A stretch of 64,000 nt of DNA from CAYLWN01 sp964387625 (GTDB lineage Bacteria > Patescibacteriota > Microgenomatia > UBA10105): NCBI GenBank assembly GCA_964387625.1, contig CAYLWN010000001.1:62001-126000 (forward strand), read 5' to 3'. Below are positions 37,520-46,458 of this stretch, one piece after another. The translations under genes and the position numbers were made by a program. Below the pieces are notes generated by a model, which saw only the letters and a program-made list of their open reading frames with translations, was not told where the DNA came from and searched no databases. Positions within the stretch are counted from its first letter, which is position 1; every line of letters starts with the position of its first letter.

Positions 37520-39314
37520 ATGTCTTATTTAACAAATTTGATATATATTCCGGACGGTCCAAAAAAGGAAACATATCTTCAAAAGGTCGAGATTCCATAG
37601 ATCCGTCAGGATTAAGCACTGATTCAACTGCAGGAATGACCATTTGATTTTTTTCTATAATTACTTCGCAGAGTACTGCACCTTTTTTCAACACTTGTTT
37701 AATGCCTCTTTTTAGATTTCGATTATTATCAATTTTTATATAATTTAATCCGTATGCCGTTGCAATTTTCTTTAAATTAGGAAATGATACTCCTGAATTA
37801 GGTCCTTCGCCAATAAAACGTTCGGCGAAGTATTTTTTCTGTGAATATTTTATAGAATAATAACCCTGATTATTTAAGACAAAAATTTTTATAGGTAGTT
37901 TGTAATGAATCATTGTTTGCAATTCCTGAATATTTTGCTGAAACGATCCGTCACCGGTTATACATATTATTCTTTGATTATTATGGGCAAAAGATGCTCC
38001 GATGGCTGCCGGTAATGAATAACCCATAGTAGCAAATCCTCCAGAAGTAATATATCGCATGCCAGGTTTAATAAATACAGCTTGTGATCCAATATAAAAG
38101 GTTGATCCAGCATCAGTAACAACAACGTCATTTCCGCTTAATAAACGGCAAAGCTCATCAACTAATAGATAAGTATTTATCCCTTTCTTAATTAATTTGT
38201 AATTTGGTAAACAAACAGGATATTTTTTCTTCCATATTTGACAATGCTTTATCCAAACTTGATCAAAATTTAATGTTACCTTTGATAATTTAGAGTATAA
38301 AATTGGCAGTAATTTATTTAAATCAATTTGAACATACAAATCAGCTTTAAGATTATTTTTTTTATGACTTGAAATATCAATATCTATGATTATTTTTTTT
38401 GAATTAGGAGAAAATGAATCGTAATCATACCCAATTTCCGCTACTGGCATGCTGCTGCCAAAAACAATAAGTAAATCGGTGTTTTGAATTGCCAAATTTC
38501 CAGCTCGATCTCCTTTGATACCAATTCTACCTACATAATTTGGGTGATTATTGTCTATAACGTCAATACCTAAGAAAGTAGTTACCACAGGAATTTTGAA
38601 TTTTGATACAAACGCATGAAATATCTTTTCAATATTGGCAATTCTGACACCTCTGCCTGCCAAGATAACGGGTCTTTTAGATATTTTTAATAAATTAACT
38701 ATTTTGTTAACAGAATCAGTAGAAATTGATTGCTGTTTAGGTTTAGGATAACCAACAAGGTTCTGTGTATTTATTAATGCAGATTGCACATCTAACGGAA
38801 TTTCTAACCAAACAGGTCCTGGTCTTCCAGATTTGGATATATAAATTGCTTTTTCAAGATGATATTTAATATCTTGAGGTTTATCTACAAAATAATAATA
38901 TTTTGTGATTGATTGAACCATTGGGGCAATATTTATTTCCTGGACACCACATTGTCTTATTGCTGGATTGCCGATTTTATATGTTGCTTCTTTTTGTTTA
39001 ACTTGACCGGATATGAATAGACATGGTACAGAATCCAACCATGCTCCGGCTGTACCGGTTAATGCATTTATTGCACCTGGACCGGTAGTAAAATACCCTA
39101 CAGCAAAATTATTATTGGTTTTAGCATAGGCCTCAACTGCCATAGCTTGAGCTTGTTCATGATGAAAACAGACAGGTTTAATTTTTCTAAAAACAGTTAA
39201 ACCGTCAGTTAAGTGCATAATGCCAGCCCCACTTAACATAAAAATATGCCTAATGCCAAAATTGTATAAATATTGAGGAATAAAATCAGCTACTCGGATT
39301 AACTTTTGTGCCAT
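37509..39314 (-). CDS. ThDP-dependent acetolactate-synthase/YerE-like enzyme
   Basis: 601 residues with all three domains. E53 in HHEQAQAMAVEAYA activates the thiazolium ring; a central FAD/nucleotide-like domain has LLIVFGSSMP; the ThDP motif runs from GDGS (454-457) to NN (481-482). The family includes acetolactate synthase and YerE, which adds a two-carbon acetyl unit from pyruvate to CDP-3,6-dideoxy-4-ketoglucose in yersiniose synthesis. No ilvN, ilvC or ilvD is nearby, while rfbF/G and rfbH flank it on both sides, so a YerE-like role is attractive. It remains inference. Confidence 0.8.
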   Translation of the reverse strand: MAQKLIRVADFIPQYLYNFGIRHIFMLSGAGIMHLTDGLTVFRKIKPVCFHHEQAQAMAVEAYAKTNNNFAVGYFTTGPGAINALTGTAGAWLDSVPCLFISGQVKQKEATYKIGNPAIRQCGVQEINIAPMVQSITKYYYFVDKPQDIKYHLEKAIYISKSGRPGPVWLEIPLDVQSALINTQNLVGYPKPKQQSISTDSVNKIVNLLKISKRPVILAGRGVRIANIEKIFHAFVSKFKIPVVTTFLGIDVIDNNHPNYVGRIGIKGDRAGNLAIQNTDLLIVFGSSMPVAEIGYDYDSFSPNSKKIIIDIDISSHKKNNLKADLYVQIDLNKLLPILYSKLSKVTLNFDQVWIKHCQIWKKKYPVCLPNYKLIKKGINTYLLVDELCRLLSGNDVVVTDAGSTFYIGSQAVFIKPGMRYITSGGFATMGYSLPAAIGASFAHNNQRIICITGDGSFQQNIQELQTMIHYKLPIKIFVLNNQGYYSIKYSQKKYFAERFIGEGPNSGVSFPNLKKIATAYGLNYIKIDNNRNLKRGIKQVLKKGAVLCEVIIEKNQMVIPAVESVLNPDGSMESRPFEDMFPFLDRPEYISNLLNKTYDK

Positions 39315-39655
39315 AATATTTTAAATTAATTTACATTGAGAGACAAAACAAAGTTTGTCTTTAACTTTCTTATGGATTATTGCTAAATTTTAACAAATAA
39401 TACTCAAAATTAATAACAAAACTCCGAATAAAAGTAACATAATATGATTGTAGTTGCAATACTAGTTAAAACAAAAATTGTTCATTCTAAAACTGAAAAC
39501 TTAAAAATTTATTAATTAACCTGATTTATTTTATTAATTCTAATTATTTAGATAAATATTTTTTGTTTTATTATTTTTTATAAATATATACTATAATTGT
39601 GTTAAAAATGATTGTTATAATACATATTATTAATAAACTTAAATTAATCTAACAC
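39315..39655. other. Longest non-coding stretch (341 bases)
   Basis: Divergent spacer between the ThDP-enzyme gene (-) and the FkbM gene (+). It is extremely AT-rich. It holds an inverted repeat AGACAAA/TTTGTCT (39341-39360, six-base loop) 27 bases before the minus-strand start, and promoter-like boxes near 39592 and 39613 for the + gene. No open reading frame, RNA gene or repeat family is recognised. Confidence 0.6.
39613..39621 (+). promoter_or_regulatory. Extended -10 promoter for the FkbM gene
   Basis: TGTTATAAT is a consensus TGn-extended -10. A second TATAAT lies at 39592-39597. Transcription from the downstream box would give a leader of about 28 bases with no Shine-Dalgarno motif. 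The surrounding AT richness lowers confidence. Confidence 0.4.
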
Positions 39656-40591
39656 ATGTTTAATAACATTTTTGTTGAATTTTTTAATAAATATACATCT
39701 AAATTAATTACCAAAGAAAAATTTATTGATTGTGCATATAAAAATCACAATATTTTATTTGACTATGCAAATTATTTAAAATTTACTGATATTAAATCTA
39801 TTAGTATTTCAGATGATGAAGTGAAGATGATTTCAAGAAAAGAAGAGATTATATTATTATGTAAGCGAAATGATAAAAGAATAGTTCCTTTTGAAATCAT
39901 CAATTTTAAAAATTATGAAGGAGAATATTTTAATTTTTATTTAAATTTAATAAAAAAAGCAAAAGTAGTATTTGATATCGGATCAAATATAGGTTGGTAT
40001 AGTTTGAACGCAGCTAAAATAAATAAAAAAATAATAATATATGCTTTTGAACCGATTAAAGATACATATGACTATTTGATAAAGAATATTAAACTTAATC
40101 AACTTAATAATATTATTCCAAATAATATTGGTTTATCAGACAAAAACGCAACCGTTAATTTTTATGTAAATCCAGAAATTTCTGCAAGTGCATCAGAAGC
40201 AAAAATTACTAATTTTAATACGAAGAGGATAAAAGTAACGTTAAAAAAATTAGATGATTTTTGTGATGATCAAAAAATTTCTATAATTGATTTAATAAAA
40301 TGTGATGTTGAAGGTGCAGAACTATTTGTATTAAAAGGAGGAAAAAAAATAATTGAGAAATTTAAACCAATTATATTTATCGAAATGCTTCGTAAATGGG
40401 AGAAAAAATATAATTATCATCCTAATGACATAATTGATCTTATGAAGTCTTTTAACTATTTATGTTTTACAATAGATACCGGAAAATTAAAACAGATAGC
40501 AAAGGTAACCGAAGTGACAAAAGCCACAAATTTTATCTTTTTTCATAAAATTAGACATGATAACTGCATAAAAGAATATGAAGCAAACTAA
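39656..40591 (+). CDS. FkbM-family methyltransferase
   Basis: 311 residues. SAM motif VVFDIGSNIGWYS (104-116), FEPIKDTYDYL near 138, IIDLIKCDVEGAE near 215-227 and IIFIEML, in FkbM order. FkbM enzymes are O-methyltransferases often found in polysaccharide loci. The first ~85 residues have no clear match. The gene is exceptionally AT-rich (8 G/C in the 60 bases from 39661). It overlaps the following SDR gene by 14 bases. Confidence 0.85.
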   Translation: MFNNIFVEFFNKYTSKLITKEKFIDCAYKNHNILFDYANYLKFTDIKSISISDDEVKMISRKEEIILLCKRNDKRIVPFEIINFKNYEGEYFNFYLNLIKKAKVVFDIGSNIGWYSLNAAKINKKIIIYAFEPIKDTYDYLIKNIKLNQLNNIIPNNIGLSDKNATVNFYVNPEISASASEAKITNFNTKRIKVTLKKLDDFCDDQKISIIDLIKCDVEGAELFVLKGGKKIIEKFKPIIFIEMLRKWEKKYNYHPNDIIDLMKSFNYLCFTIDTGKLKQIAKVTEVTKATNFIFFHKIRHDNCIKEYEAN

Positions 40592-41624
40592 TCAAATAGT
40601 TAAAGAAGATATAAAAGAAATAATATATAACCTTCAAAAAGATTGTAAGAAATTAATGGATTCAAACATTCTTGTGACCGGAGCAAGCGGAATGTTAGCT
40701 AAATATATTGTATTAACTTTAATTAAGTTAAACGAAAAAGTTTTAAAAAATTCTTTAACAATCTATTTACTATCAAGGACTGACTGTTCACCATTATTTG
40801 GATCTAACAAAAATATTAAGTACCTAATCCAAGATGTTTCAGAACCATTGCCTAAAATAAAAAATCTTAATTATATTATTCACGCAGCCTCAAAAGCTGC
40901 ACCGAAAAATTATTTAGCAAATAAAACAGATACGCTAAGGGCTAACATTTTGGGTTTATTTAATGTTCTAAACTTAGTTAGCAAAAATATTAAAGGTATT
41001 CTTTATTTCAGTTCAGGTGAGATTTACGGTGTAATTAATCCAAACAAAAAAATTAAAGAGGATCAAATAAGCATTACTGATCATTTAAGTGAGCGGTCAA
41101 GCTATATTGAAAGTAAGAAGATATGTGAGTCAATCTGCATAAATTATTATAAAGAAAAAAAATATCCGATAAACATTGTTAGATTATTTCATACATTCGG
41201 ACCAGGTTTAAATATGAATGACGGAAGAGTTTTTAGTGATTTTATTAAAAACGCAATTGACAAAAAACCGATCAATATTAAAGGTAACCCGAATTTAAAA
41301 CGGCCACTACTCTATATAAAAGATGCCACAATTATGTTTTTTAAAATTTTATTAGCCAATAAGTTTGGTGAGATATATAATGTTGCTAACCCTAAAAATT
41401 TAATTACCGTCAGAAAAATGGCTCAGCATAGTTCAGAATCAATTAACAAATTAAAAGGGCTAAAAATTCCAGTAATCTTTTCTAAAACAAACATTAAATA
41501 CTATAAAAGTATAATGAATAAAGTAAATCCTGACATCAACAAATTTATCAAAGAATTTAAATATACCCCAAGAACAACTGCCAAAGAAGCTTTTTTCAGA
41601 ACGATTTCTTCTTATTTATCATAA
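40578..41624 (+). CDS. NAD-dependent epimerase/dehydratase (extended SDR)
   Basis: 348 residues. An ~28-residue N-terminal helix precedes the NAD-binding LVTGASGMLA (32-41), FSSGEIYGV, catalytic Y176 and K180 in YIESK, and FHTFGPGLNMNDGRVFSDF, like UDP-glucuronate decarboxylase and dTDP-glucose dehydratase relatives. The exact reaction cannot be told. Its stop is one base from the stop of the convergent GT2 gene. Confidence 0.7.
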   Translation: MKQTNQIVKEDIKEIIYNLQKDCKKLMDSNILVTGASGMLAKYIVLTLIKLNEKVLKNSLTIYLLSRTDCSPLFGSNKNIKYLIQDVSEPLPKIKNLNYIIHAASKAAPKNYLANKTDTLRANILGLFNVLNLVSKNIKGILYFSSGEIYGVINPNKKIKEDQISITDHLSERSSYIESKKICESICINYYKEKKYPINIVRLFHTFGPGLNMNDGRVFSDFIKNAIDKKPINIKGNPNLKRPLLYIKDATIMFFKILLANKFGEIYNVANPKNLITVRKMAQHSSESINKLKGLKIPVIFSKTNIKYYKSIMNKVNPDINKFIKEFKYTPRTTAKEAFFRTISSYLS

Positions 41625-41625
41625 G

Positions 41626-42561
41626 CTAAAGATTAATTTTGTTTCTTTCAATAAATAAAGGTCTTTTTTTCACTTCATTATAAATTCGGGCAAGATATTC
41701 ACTAATAATTCCCAGAAATAAGAATAATATTCCAAATAAAAAAAGAAGAATCATTATGATTGTCATAATTCCTGGTGTTACTTGTCCATAAACTATAAAT
41801 AAATACAAATATAAAAGCATAAGAGCAGAAGAAAAAATAGTAACAATAATTCCAATAATTGACATTATATGTAGAGGGACATATGAGAATGAAAATATAG
41901 CATTAAAAACAATGCCAATTACGGTTTTAAAATCAGCTTTTGATTTTCCTGCATATCTTTTTTCACGGTTAAAAGGAATACCTATTTGTTTGAAACCTGT
42001 CCAAATAATCAGGCCTCTTAAATATTTATTTTGTTCAGACATTTTATTAATAATTTCATACACTTTTTTGTCGATTAGTTTGAAATCGCTGGCATTTTCC
42101 GGAAACATATTACCGGTTAACAAATTAATGGTTTTATAAAACAAAACAGAAAAAATATTCCTAAAAAATGAGGCGGTTCTTTTTCTTACAATTCCATAGA
42201 CTATTTCGTATCCTTGTTCCCATTTATTAATAAAATCCTTGATTAATGATAGGGGCTCCTGTAAATCAGCCATCATTATCACCAGTGCTTCGCCTTTGGC
42301 ATAATGAATCCCTGCTTCAATTCCATTTTCAGTACCGAAGTTTTTTGAAAGTTGAAGAACCTTAATTTGTTTATTTCGATGGGCATATTGGCTTAGAACA
42401 ACATAAGACTTATCAGTCGATCCATTTTCGACAAAAATTATTTCAAATGAATAAATTGAAAACGACTTAATAAATTTTAGAATTCTTTTTAATAATTCAG
42501 GTAAACCCTCTTCTTCGTTATATACTGGAATGACAATAGAAATTAGTTTTTTAGACTTCAT
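41626..42561 (-). CDS. GtrB/ArnC-like polyprenyl-phosphate glycosyltransferase
   Basis: 311 residues. GT2 domain with VIPVYNEEEGLP (10-21), VENGSTDKS (44-52) and the metal-binding MADLQEP (97-103), then two C-terminal hydrophobic segments and RIYNEVKKRPLF at the end, as in GtrB, ArnC and YfdH. The family loads a sugar onto undecaprenyl phosphate for use outside. Single-gene minus unit; a TAGAAT box lies eight bases before its ATG. Paralogue of the gene at 46949. Confidence 0.85.
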   Translation of the reverse strand: MKSKKLISIVIPVYNEEEGLPELLKRILKFIKSFSIYSFEIIFVENGSTDKSYVVLSQYAHRNKQIKVLQLSKNFGTENGIEAGIHYAKGEALVIMMADLQEPLSLIKDFINKWEQGYEIVYGIVRKRTASFFRNIFSVLFYKTINLLTGNMFPENASDFKLIDKKVYEIINKMSEQNKYLRGLIIWTGFKQIGIPFNREKRYAGKSKADFKTVIGIVFNAIFSFSYVPLHIMSIIGIIVTIFSSALMLLYLYLFIVYGQVTPGIMTIIMILLFLFGILFLFLGIISEYLARIYNEVKKRPLFIERNKINL

Positions 42562-42569
42562 TAACAGAC

Positions 42570-42575
42570 ATTCTA
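42570..42575 (-). promoter_or_regulatory. -10 box for the GtrB-like gene
   Basis: The minus strand reads TAGAAT at 42575-42570, eight bases before the ATG at 42561, again compatible with a leaderless or nearly leaderless message. It diverges from the rfbH promoter in a 76-base spacer. Confidence 0.45.
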
Positions 42576-42621
42576 CAATTAATATAATTTAATTTCCAAT
42601 TAGCTAAAAAATTAATATAAA

Positions 42622-42630
42622 TGTTAAAAT
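42622..42630 (+). promoter_or_regulatory. Extended -10 promoter for rfbH (leaderless)
   Basis: TGTTAAAAT, a TGn-extended -10, ends seven bases before the ATG of rfbH at 42638. The message should begin at the start codon. No Shine-Dalgarno motif is present. Confidence 0.5.
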
Positions 42631-42637
42631 TGTAACG

Positions 42638-43894
42638 ATGAAAACATTTGTCTTCGGTAAAACTTATATTCCTGTTACGGGAAAAGTATTTGATGGAAAA
42701 GAAATTAATAATGCTATTAAAGTTGCAAAAGAAGGTTGGTGGACTGAAGGAAAATTTGCAAAACAATTTGAGACAAATTTTAAAAAATATCTGGGAATTA
42801 ATTTTGTTTCACTTGTAAATTCCGGATCTTCTGCAAATCTGTTAGCCGTTGCTTCACTGACATCTTCCATATTTGGTAAAAGAACTCTTAAAAGAGGTGA
42901 TGAATTTATAACAACATCAGTCGCATTTCCTACTACAGTTAATCCCGGTATTTTATATGGACTTAAGCCAGTTTTTATTGACGCACGGTTGGATACTTTA
43001 AATATTGATGCTTCACAAATAGAAAAAGCAATAACAATGAAAACAAAACTCATTATGCTTGCTCATACAATGGGAATACCATTTGATTTAACAAAAATTA
43101 CCGCTCTTTGTAAAAAATATAAATTGTGGTTAATTGAAGATTGTTGCGATGCACTTGGATCTGAATTTAAAGGAAAAAAGGTAGGTACTTTTGGAGATAT
43201 TGCTACTTTTAGTTTTTATCCGGCACATGCAATTACCATGGGTGAAGGTGGAGCAACTATTACTAATAATTCATTAATCTATAAATCAATCAGACAATTT
43301 AGAGATTGGGGACGTGACTGTTGGTGTGATACTGGAAAAGATAATACTTGTCGTAATCGGTTTGGCTGGAAAATGGGAGAACTTCCTAAGGGTTACGATC
43401 ATAAATATATTTATTCTCAAATTGGATTCAATTTGAAATTAACAGACTTTCAAGCTGCAATTGGTGTAGCACAACTTAAAAAATTGCCCCTCTTTTTAAA
43501 AAAAAGGAAATTAAACTATAATTCGTTATATGTATTTTTTAAAAAATTATCAAAATATTTTTTAATAATGAAAAATGATAAAAATATGGATATTGCATAT
43601 TTTGGATTTCCGTTTCTTATTAAAAAGAACGCACCATTTACGAGAAATGAATTTGCAGAATATTTAGAAAAAAACAATATTGGTTCCCGTAATGTTTTTT
43701 CCGGAAATTTGTTGCGGCATCCGGCATATTTACAAATAAGAAAGAATTTTAAAATTATCGGTGAACAATCAAACGCGGATCAAATTATGGAACAAGCTCT
43801 TTGGATTGGTGTATATCCGGGAATAGATTTAAAAAGATTAAATTATATGAAAAAAACAATTAATTTATTTTTGAAAAAATACGAAGTGAAATAA
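42638..43894 (+). CDS. rfbH: CDP-4-dehydro-6-deoxyglucose 3-dehydrase (E1)
   Basis: 418 residues. A DegT-fold enzyme in which the PLP lysine is replaced by His: H197 in SFYPAHAITMGEGG, the hallmark of E1. Four cysteines, C170, C228, C230 and C238, have the exact C-x57-C-x1-C-x7-C spacing of the E1 [2Fe-2S] cluster (RDCWCDTGKDNTC region). It removes the 3-hydroxyl of CDP-4-keto-6-deoxyglucose with a PMP cofactor and electrons from a reductase. No RfbI/E3-type reductase gene is in the window. First gene of the operon to 47881. Confidence 0.95.
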   Translation: MKTFVFGKTYIPVTGKVFDGKEINNAIKVAKEGWWTEGKFAKQFETNFKKYLGINFVSLVNSGSSANLLAVASLTSSIFGKRTLKRGDEFITTSVAFPTTVNPGILYGLKPVFIDARLDTLNIDASQIEKAITMKTKLIMLAHTMGIPFDLTKITALCKKYKLWLIEDCCDALGSEFKGKKVGTFGDIATFSFYPAHAITMGEGGATITNNSLIYKSIRQFRDWGRDCWCDTGKDNTCRNRFGWKMGELPKGYDHKYIYSQIGFNLKLTDFQAAIGVAQLKKLPLFLKKRKLNYNSLYVFFKKLSKYFLIMKNDKNMDIAYFGFPFLIKKNAPFTRNEFAEYLEKNNIGSRNVFSGNLLRHPAYLQIRKNFKIIGEQSNADQIMEQALWIGVYPGIDLKRLNYMKKTINLFLKKYEVK

Positions 43895-43899
43895 AGCTC

Positions 43900-44835
43900 A
43901 TGAAAAAACAAATACTTATCACTGGAGCTTCTGGTTTTATTGGTTCTGTTTTATTACGCAAACTACTTCAACAGGGATATAAAATCCATCTTATCTTAAG
44001 AAAAGAATCTAACACTTGGAGAATAAATAAACTACTTAAAAGCGTTACTATTCATCATTCTGATCTTTCAGACCTTAAAAAATTAAAAAGAATAGTACAA
44101 ATTTCAAAACCAAAAATTATTTATCATCTCGCCACCAATGGTGCATATTCGTATCAAAAAAATGCTAATCAAATAATTGAAACAAATATTTTAGGAACCT
44201 GGAATCTAATTCAAGCATGTAACGAAATTAATTACAAACTTTTTGTAAATACTGGTAGTTCTTCTGAGTATGGTTTTAAAAATTGCGCAATGAGAGAAAC
44301 TGATATTCTTGAGCCAGACAGTTATTATGCTGTCACAAAAAGTGCACAAACTCTACTTTGTAGTCATGTTGCTAGACAAGAAAAAAAACCTATTGTAACT
44401 ATTCGTCCCTTTTCAGTTTACGGACCATACGAAGAACCAAAAAGATTTATCCCTACCTTAATGAAGTCCTTATTACTAAACCAAGAAATAAACTTAGTAT
44501 CGCCAAATATTGCTCGAGATCAGATATATGTTAATGATGTGGTTGATGCTTATTTAAAAATTGACGAACTGGTTCAAAACCCCGGGGAGTATTTCAATAT
44601 AGGAACAGGAATACAATCAACGATTCGTGAAGTTATACAAAAAGCAATCGAAGTAACAGGTAAAACTACTAAATTTAACTGGGGCAAAATGAAGTCAAGA
44701 GATTGGGATACCAATGCTTGGGTAGCTGACATTTCTAAAGCACGACGACTGTTAAAATGGAATCCTAAAGTAGATTTAAAAAAGGGTTTACGAAAAACTT
44801 GGGATTGGTTTAAAAATAATTCTCATTATTACTAA
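43900..44835 (+). CDS. CDP-paratose-synthase-like SDR reductase/epimerase
   Basis: 311 residues. NAD(P)-binding GASGFIG (9-15), HLATNGAYSYQ, NTGSSSEYGF, catalytic Y143 and K147 in YAVTK, and FSVYGPYEEP. The sequence and its place five bases after rfbH fit reductases or epimerases that finish CDP-3,6-dideoxyhexoses (RfbS, RfbJ) or a dehydratase homologue. If the split transketolase downstream adds a branch, this enzyme could reduce the branched ketone, as YerF does. Both roles are inferred from context. Confidence 0.75.
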   Translation: MKKQILITGASGFIGSVLLRKLLQQGYKIHLILRKESNTWRINKLLKSVTIHHSDLSDLKKLKRIVQISKPKIIYHLATNGAYSYQKNANQIIETNILGTWNLIQACNEINYKLFVNTGSSSEYGFKNCAMRETDILEPDSYYAVTKSAQTLLCSHVARQEKKPIVTIRPFSVYGPYEEPKRFIPTLMKSLLLNQEINLVSPNIARDQIYVNDVVDAYLKIDELVQNPGEYFNIGTGIQSTIREVIQKAIEVTGKTTKFNWGKMKSRDWDTNAWVADISKARRLLKWNPKVDLKKGLRKTWDWFKNNSHYY

Positions 44836-44845
44836 ACTGATAATT

Positions 44846-45748
44846 ATGAAACCAGCCATGTTAACCTACAATAATTGCCCTATTTGTAATACTCGATATC
44901 AGTATAGTGTTATTTACAAGAAAAATTTTAACCTATCAGATTTTAATCAAAAAGTTTTTTCTGCTCGCCGACTACCCGACAAGATTCACTATCAAATTGT
45001 TAAATGTAAAAAGTGTGGATTGGTAAGATCTAATCCCGTCGTAAACACCTCAATGTTAAATCAGCTTTATAGAGTAAGTAAACTAAATTATTCAGAAGAA
45101 ATAGATAATTTAATTGAAACATACCTTATGCATTTATATCCCATCCTAAATAAAATTAATAAAAATGATAATATTCTTGAAATAGGATGTGGCAGTGGTT
45201 TTATTTTACATGTTTTGTATAAGAAAGGTTTTAAGAATGTTTATGGAGTCGAACCGAGCATTGACGCTGTTAGTAAGGCCAATAAATTAATCCAAAAAAA
45301 TATTGCTAACGAACCACTAAGTTCAAAATCATTTCCCGGAAGAAAATTTAAATTAATATTTATTTACCAAACTTTAGATCACATTCCCAATCCCAACACT
45401 TTTATTAAAAACTGTTACAACCTTCTTGACAGAGGTGGATATATATTGACATTTAACCACAACATCGATAGTTTTTCATCAAAATTACTCAAAGAGAAAA
45501 GTCCTATCATTGACATTGAGCATACATATTTTTATTCTCCAGATACCATTAACAAGTTGTTCCAAAAAAATAAATTTCTTATATTAAAAGTATATTCACC
45601 AATAAATATTATTTCCATTAAATATCTGATTTGGTTAGTACCGTTACCCAAAATAATAAAAAGTACTATACTAATGAGTAAGTTAGCCATCTTTAATAAC
45701 AAAATAAATATAAAATTGGGAAATCTTTGTTTAATTGCTCAAAAATGA
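44846..45748 (+). CDS. Class I SAM methyltransferase with N-terminal zinc ribbon
   Basis: 300 residues. Zinc-binding C11, C14, C54 and C57, then SAM motif ILEIGCGSGF near 112, EPSIDAV near 137 and YQTLDHIPNP near 180. The zinc-ribbon-plus-Methyltransf_23 layout is frequent in polysaccharide loci and recalls the N-terminal part of sugar C-methyltransferases, but the C-terminal domain of those is missing. Its TGA overlaps the ATG of the transketolase gene. Confidence 0.75.
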   Translation: MKPAMLTYNNCPICNTRYQYSVIYKKNFNLSDFNQKVFSARRLPDKIHYQIVKCKKCGLVRSNPVVNTSMLNQLYRVSKLNYSEEIDNLIETYLMHLYPILNKINKNDNILEIGCGSGFILHVLYKKGFKNVYGVEPSIDAVSKANKLIQKNIANEPLSSKSFPGRKFKLIFIYQTLDHIPNPNTFIKNCYNLLDRGGYILTFNHNIDSFSSKLLKEKSPIIDIEHTYFYSPDTINKLFQKNKFLILKVYSPINIISIKYLIWLVPLPKIIKSTILMSKLAIFNNKINIKLGNLCLIAQK

Positions 45749-46458
45749 AACTTAACACAACTCAAAAAAAACTTCGAAGTCGTTTGTTAGAAATTATTTA
45801 TAATGCGCATCTTACTCATATTGGTTCTTGTTTAAACGCAATAGACATTATTGAAGCGATTTATCAGATTAAAAACAAAGAAGAAAAATTTATATTATCA
45901 AATGGACATGCAGGAGTAGCTTTATATACAGTTTTAGAAAAACATGGTTATCCTATCACTATTAATCCTACAAGGATTTCAGCACATCCTGATAGAAATC
46001 CACTATTTGGAATTGACGTTTCAACAGGAAGTCTTGGTCAAGGTTTACCAATCGCTGTCGGTATAGCTTTATCAAACCGTCAAAAAAATGTTTACTGTTT
46101 AATCTCTGATGGAGAATGTGCTGAAGGAAGTATTTGGGAATCCTTAAGAATTATAAAAGAGAATAATATTTTAAATTTAAAACTTTTTATTTCTATAAAT
46201 GGATGGGGAGGATATGATCCGATATCTTCTTTAAGTTTATTGAAAAGAGTAAAAGGCTTCGGTTTTAAAGTTATACAGGTTGATGGACATAATATTTCAA
46301 GTATTAAGAAAAAAATATCTACAAAACCAGCAGATAATCCAATACTATATTTTGTTTCTACCAAATCTGACCAATTTCCATTTCTTAAAGGACAAGATGC
46401 TCATTATTATTTGATGAAAGAAAAAGATTATCAATTTGCCCAACAGATACTAAAATGA
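45745..46458 (+). CDS. Transketolase N-terminal (PP-domain) subunit
   Basis: 237 residues from ATG 45745, which overlaps the previous TGA; an in-frame TTG at 45727 is less likely. THIGSCLN (24-31), SNGHAGVALY (52-61) with H55, GSLGQGLP (95-102) and the ThDP/metal segment SDGECAEG (121-128) with N152 correspond to the first domain of transketolase. GDG has become SDG. It overlaps the partner gene by four bases. Subunit of a two-gene transketolase for two-carbon transfer. Confidence 0.85.
   Translation: MKLNTTQKKLRSRLLEIIYNAHLTHIGSCLNAIDIIEAIYQIKNKEEKFILSNGHAGVALYTVLEKHGYPITINPTRISAHPDRNPLFGIDVSTGSLGQGLPIAVGIALSNRQKNVYCLISDGECAEGSIWESLRIIKENNILNLKLFISINGWGGYDPISSLSLLKRVKGFGFKVIQVDGHNISSIKKKISTKPADNPILYFVSTKSDQFPFLKGQDAHYYLMKEKDYQFAQQILK

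Noticed and set aside
37509..39314. Housekeeping acetolactate synthase (ilvB)
   Set aside because: The family fits, but no ilvN, ilvC or ilvD is present and the gene sits between sugar-nucleotide genes with an aminotransferase; kept as the main alternative, not as the call.
42664..43053. Antisense open frame of 129 codons opposite rfbH
   Set aside because: It lies wholly inside a strongly conserved gene on the other strand, has no recognisable protein features and no promoter.
42638..43894. Ordinary DegT aminotransferase
   Set aside because: The PLP lysine position is His197 and the four cysteines have the E1 iron-sulfur spacing, so it is a 3-dehydrase.
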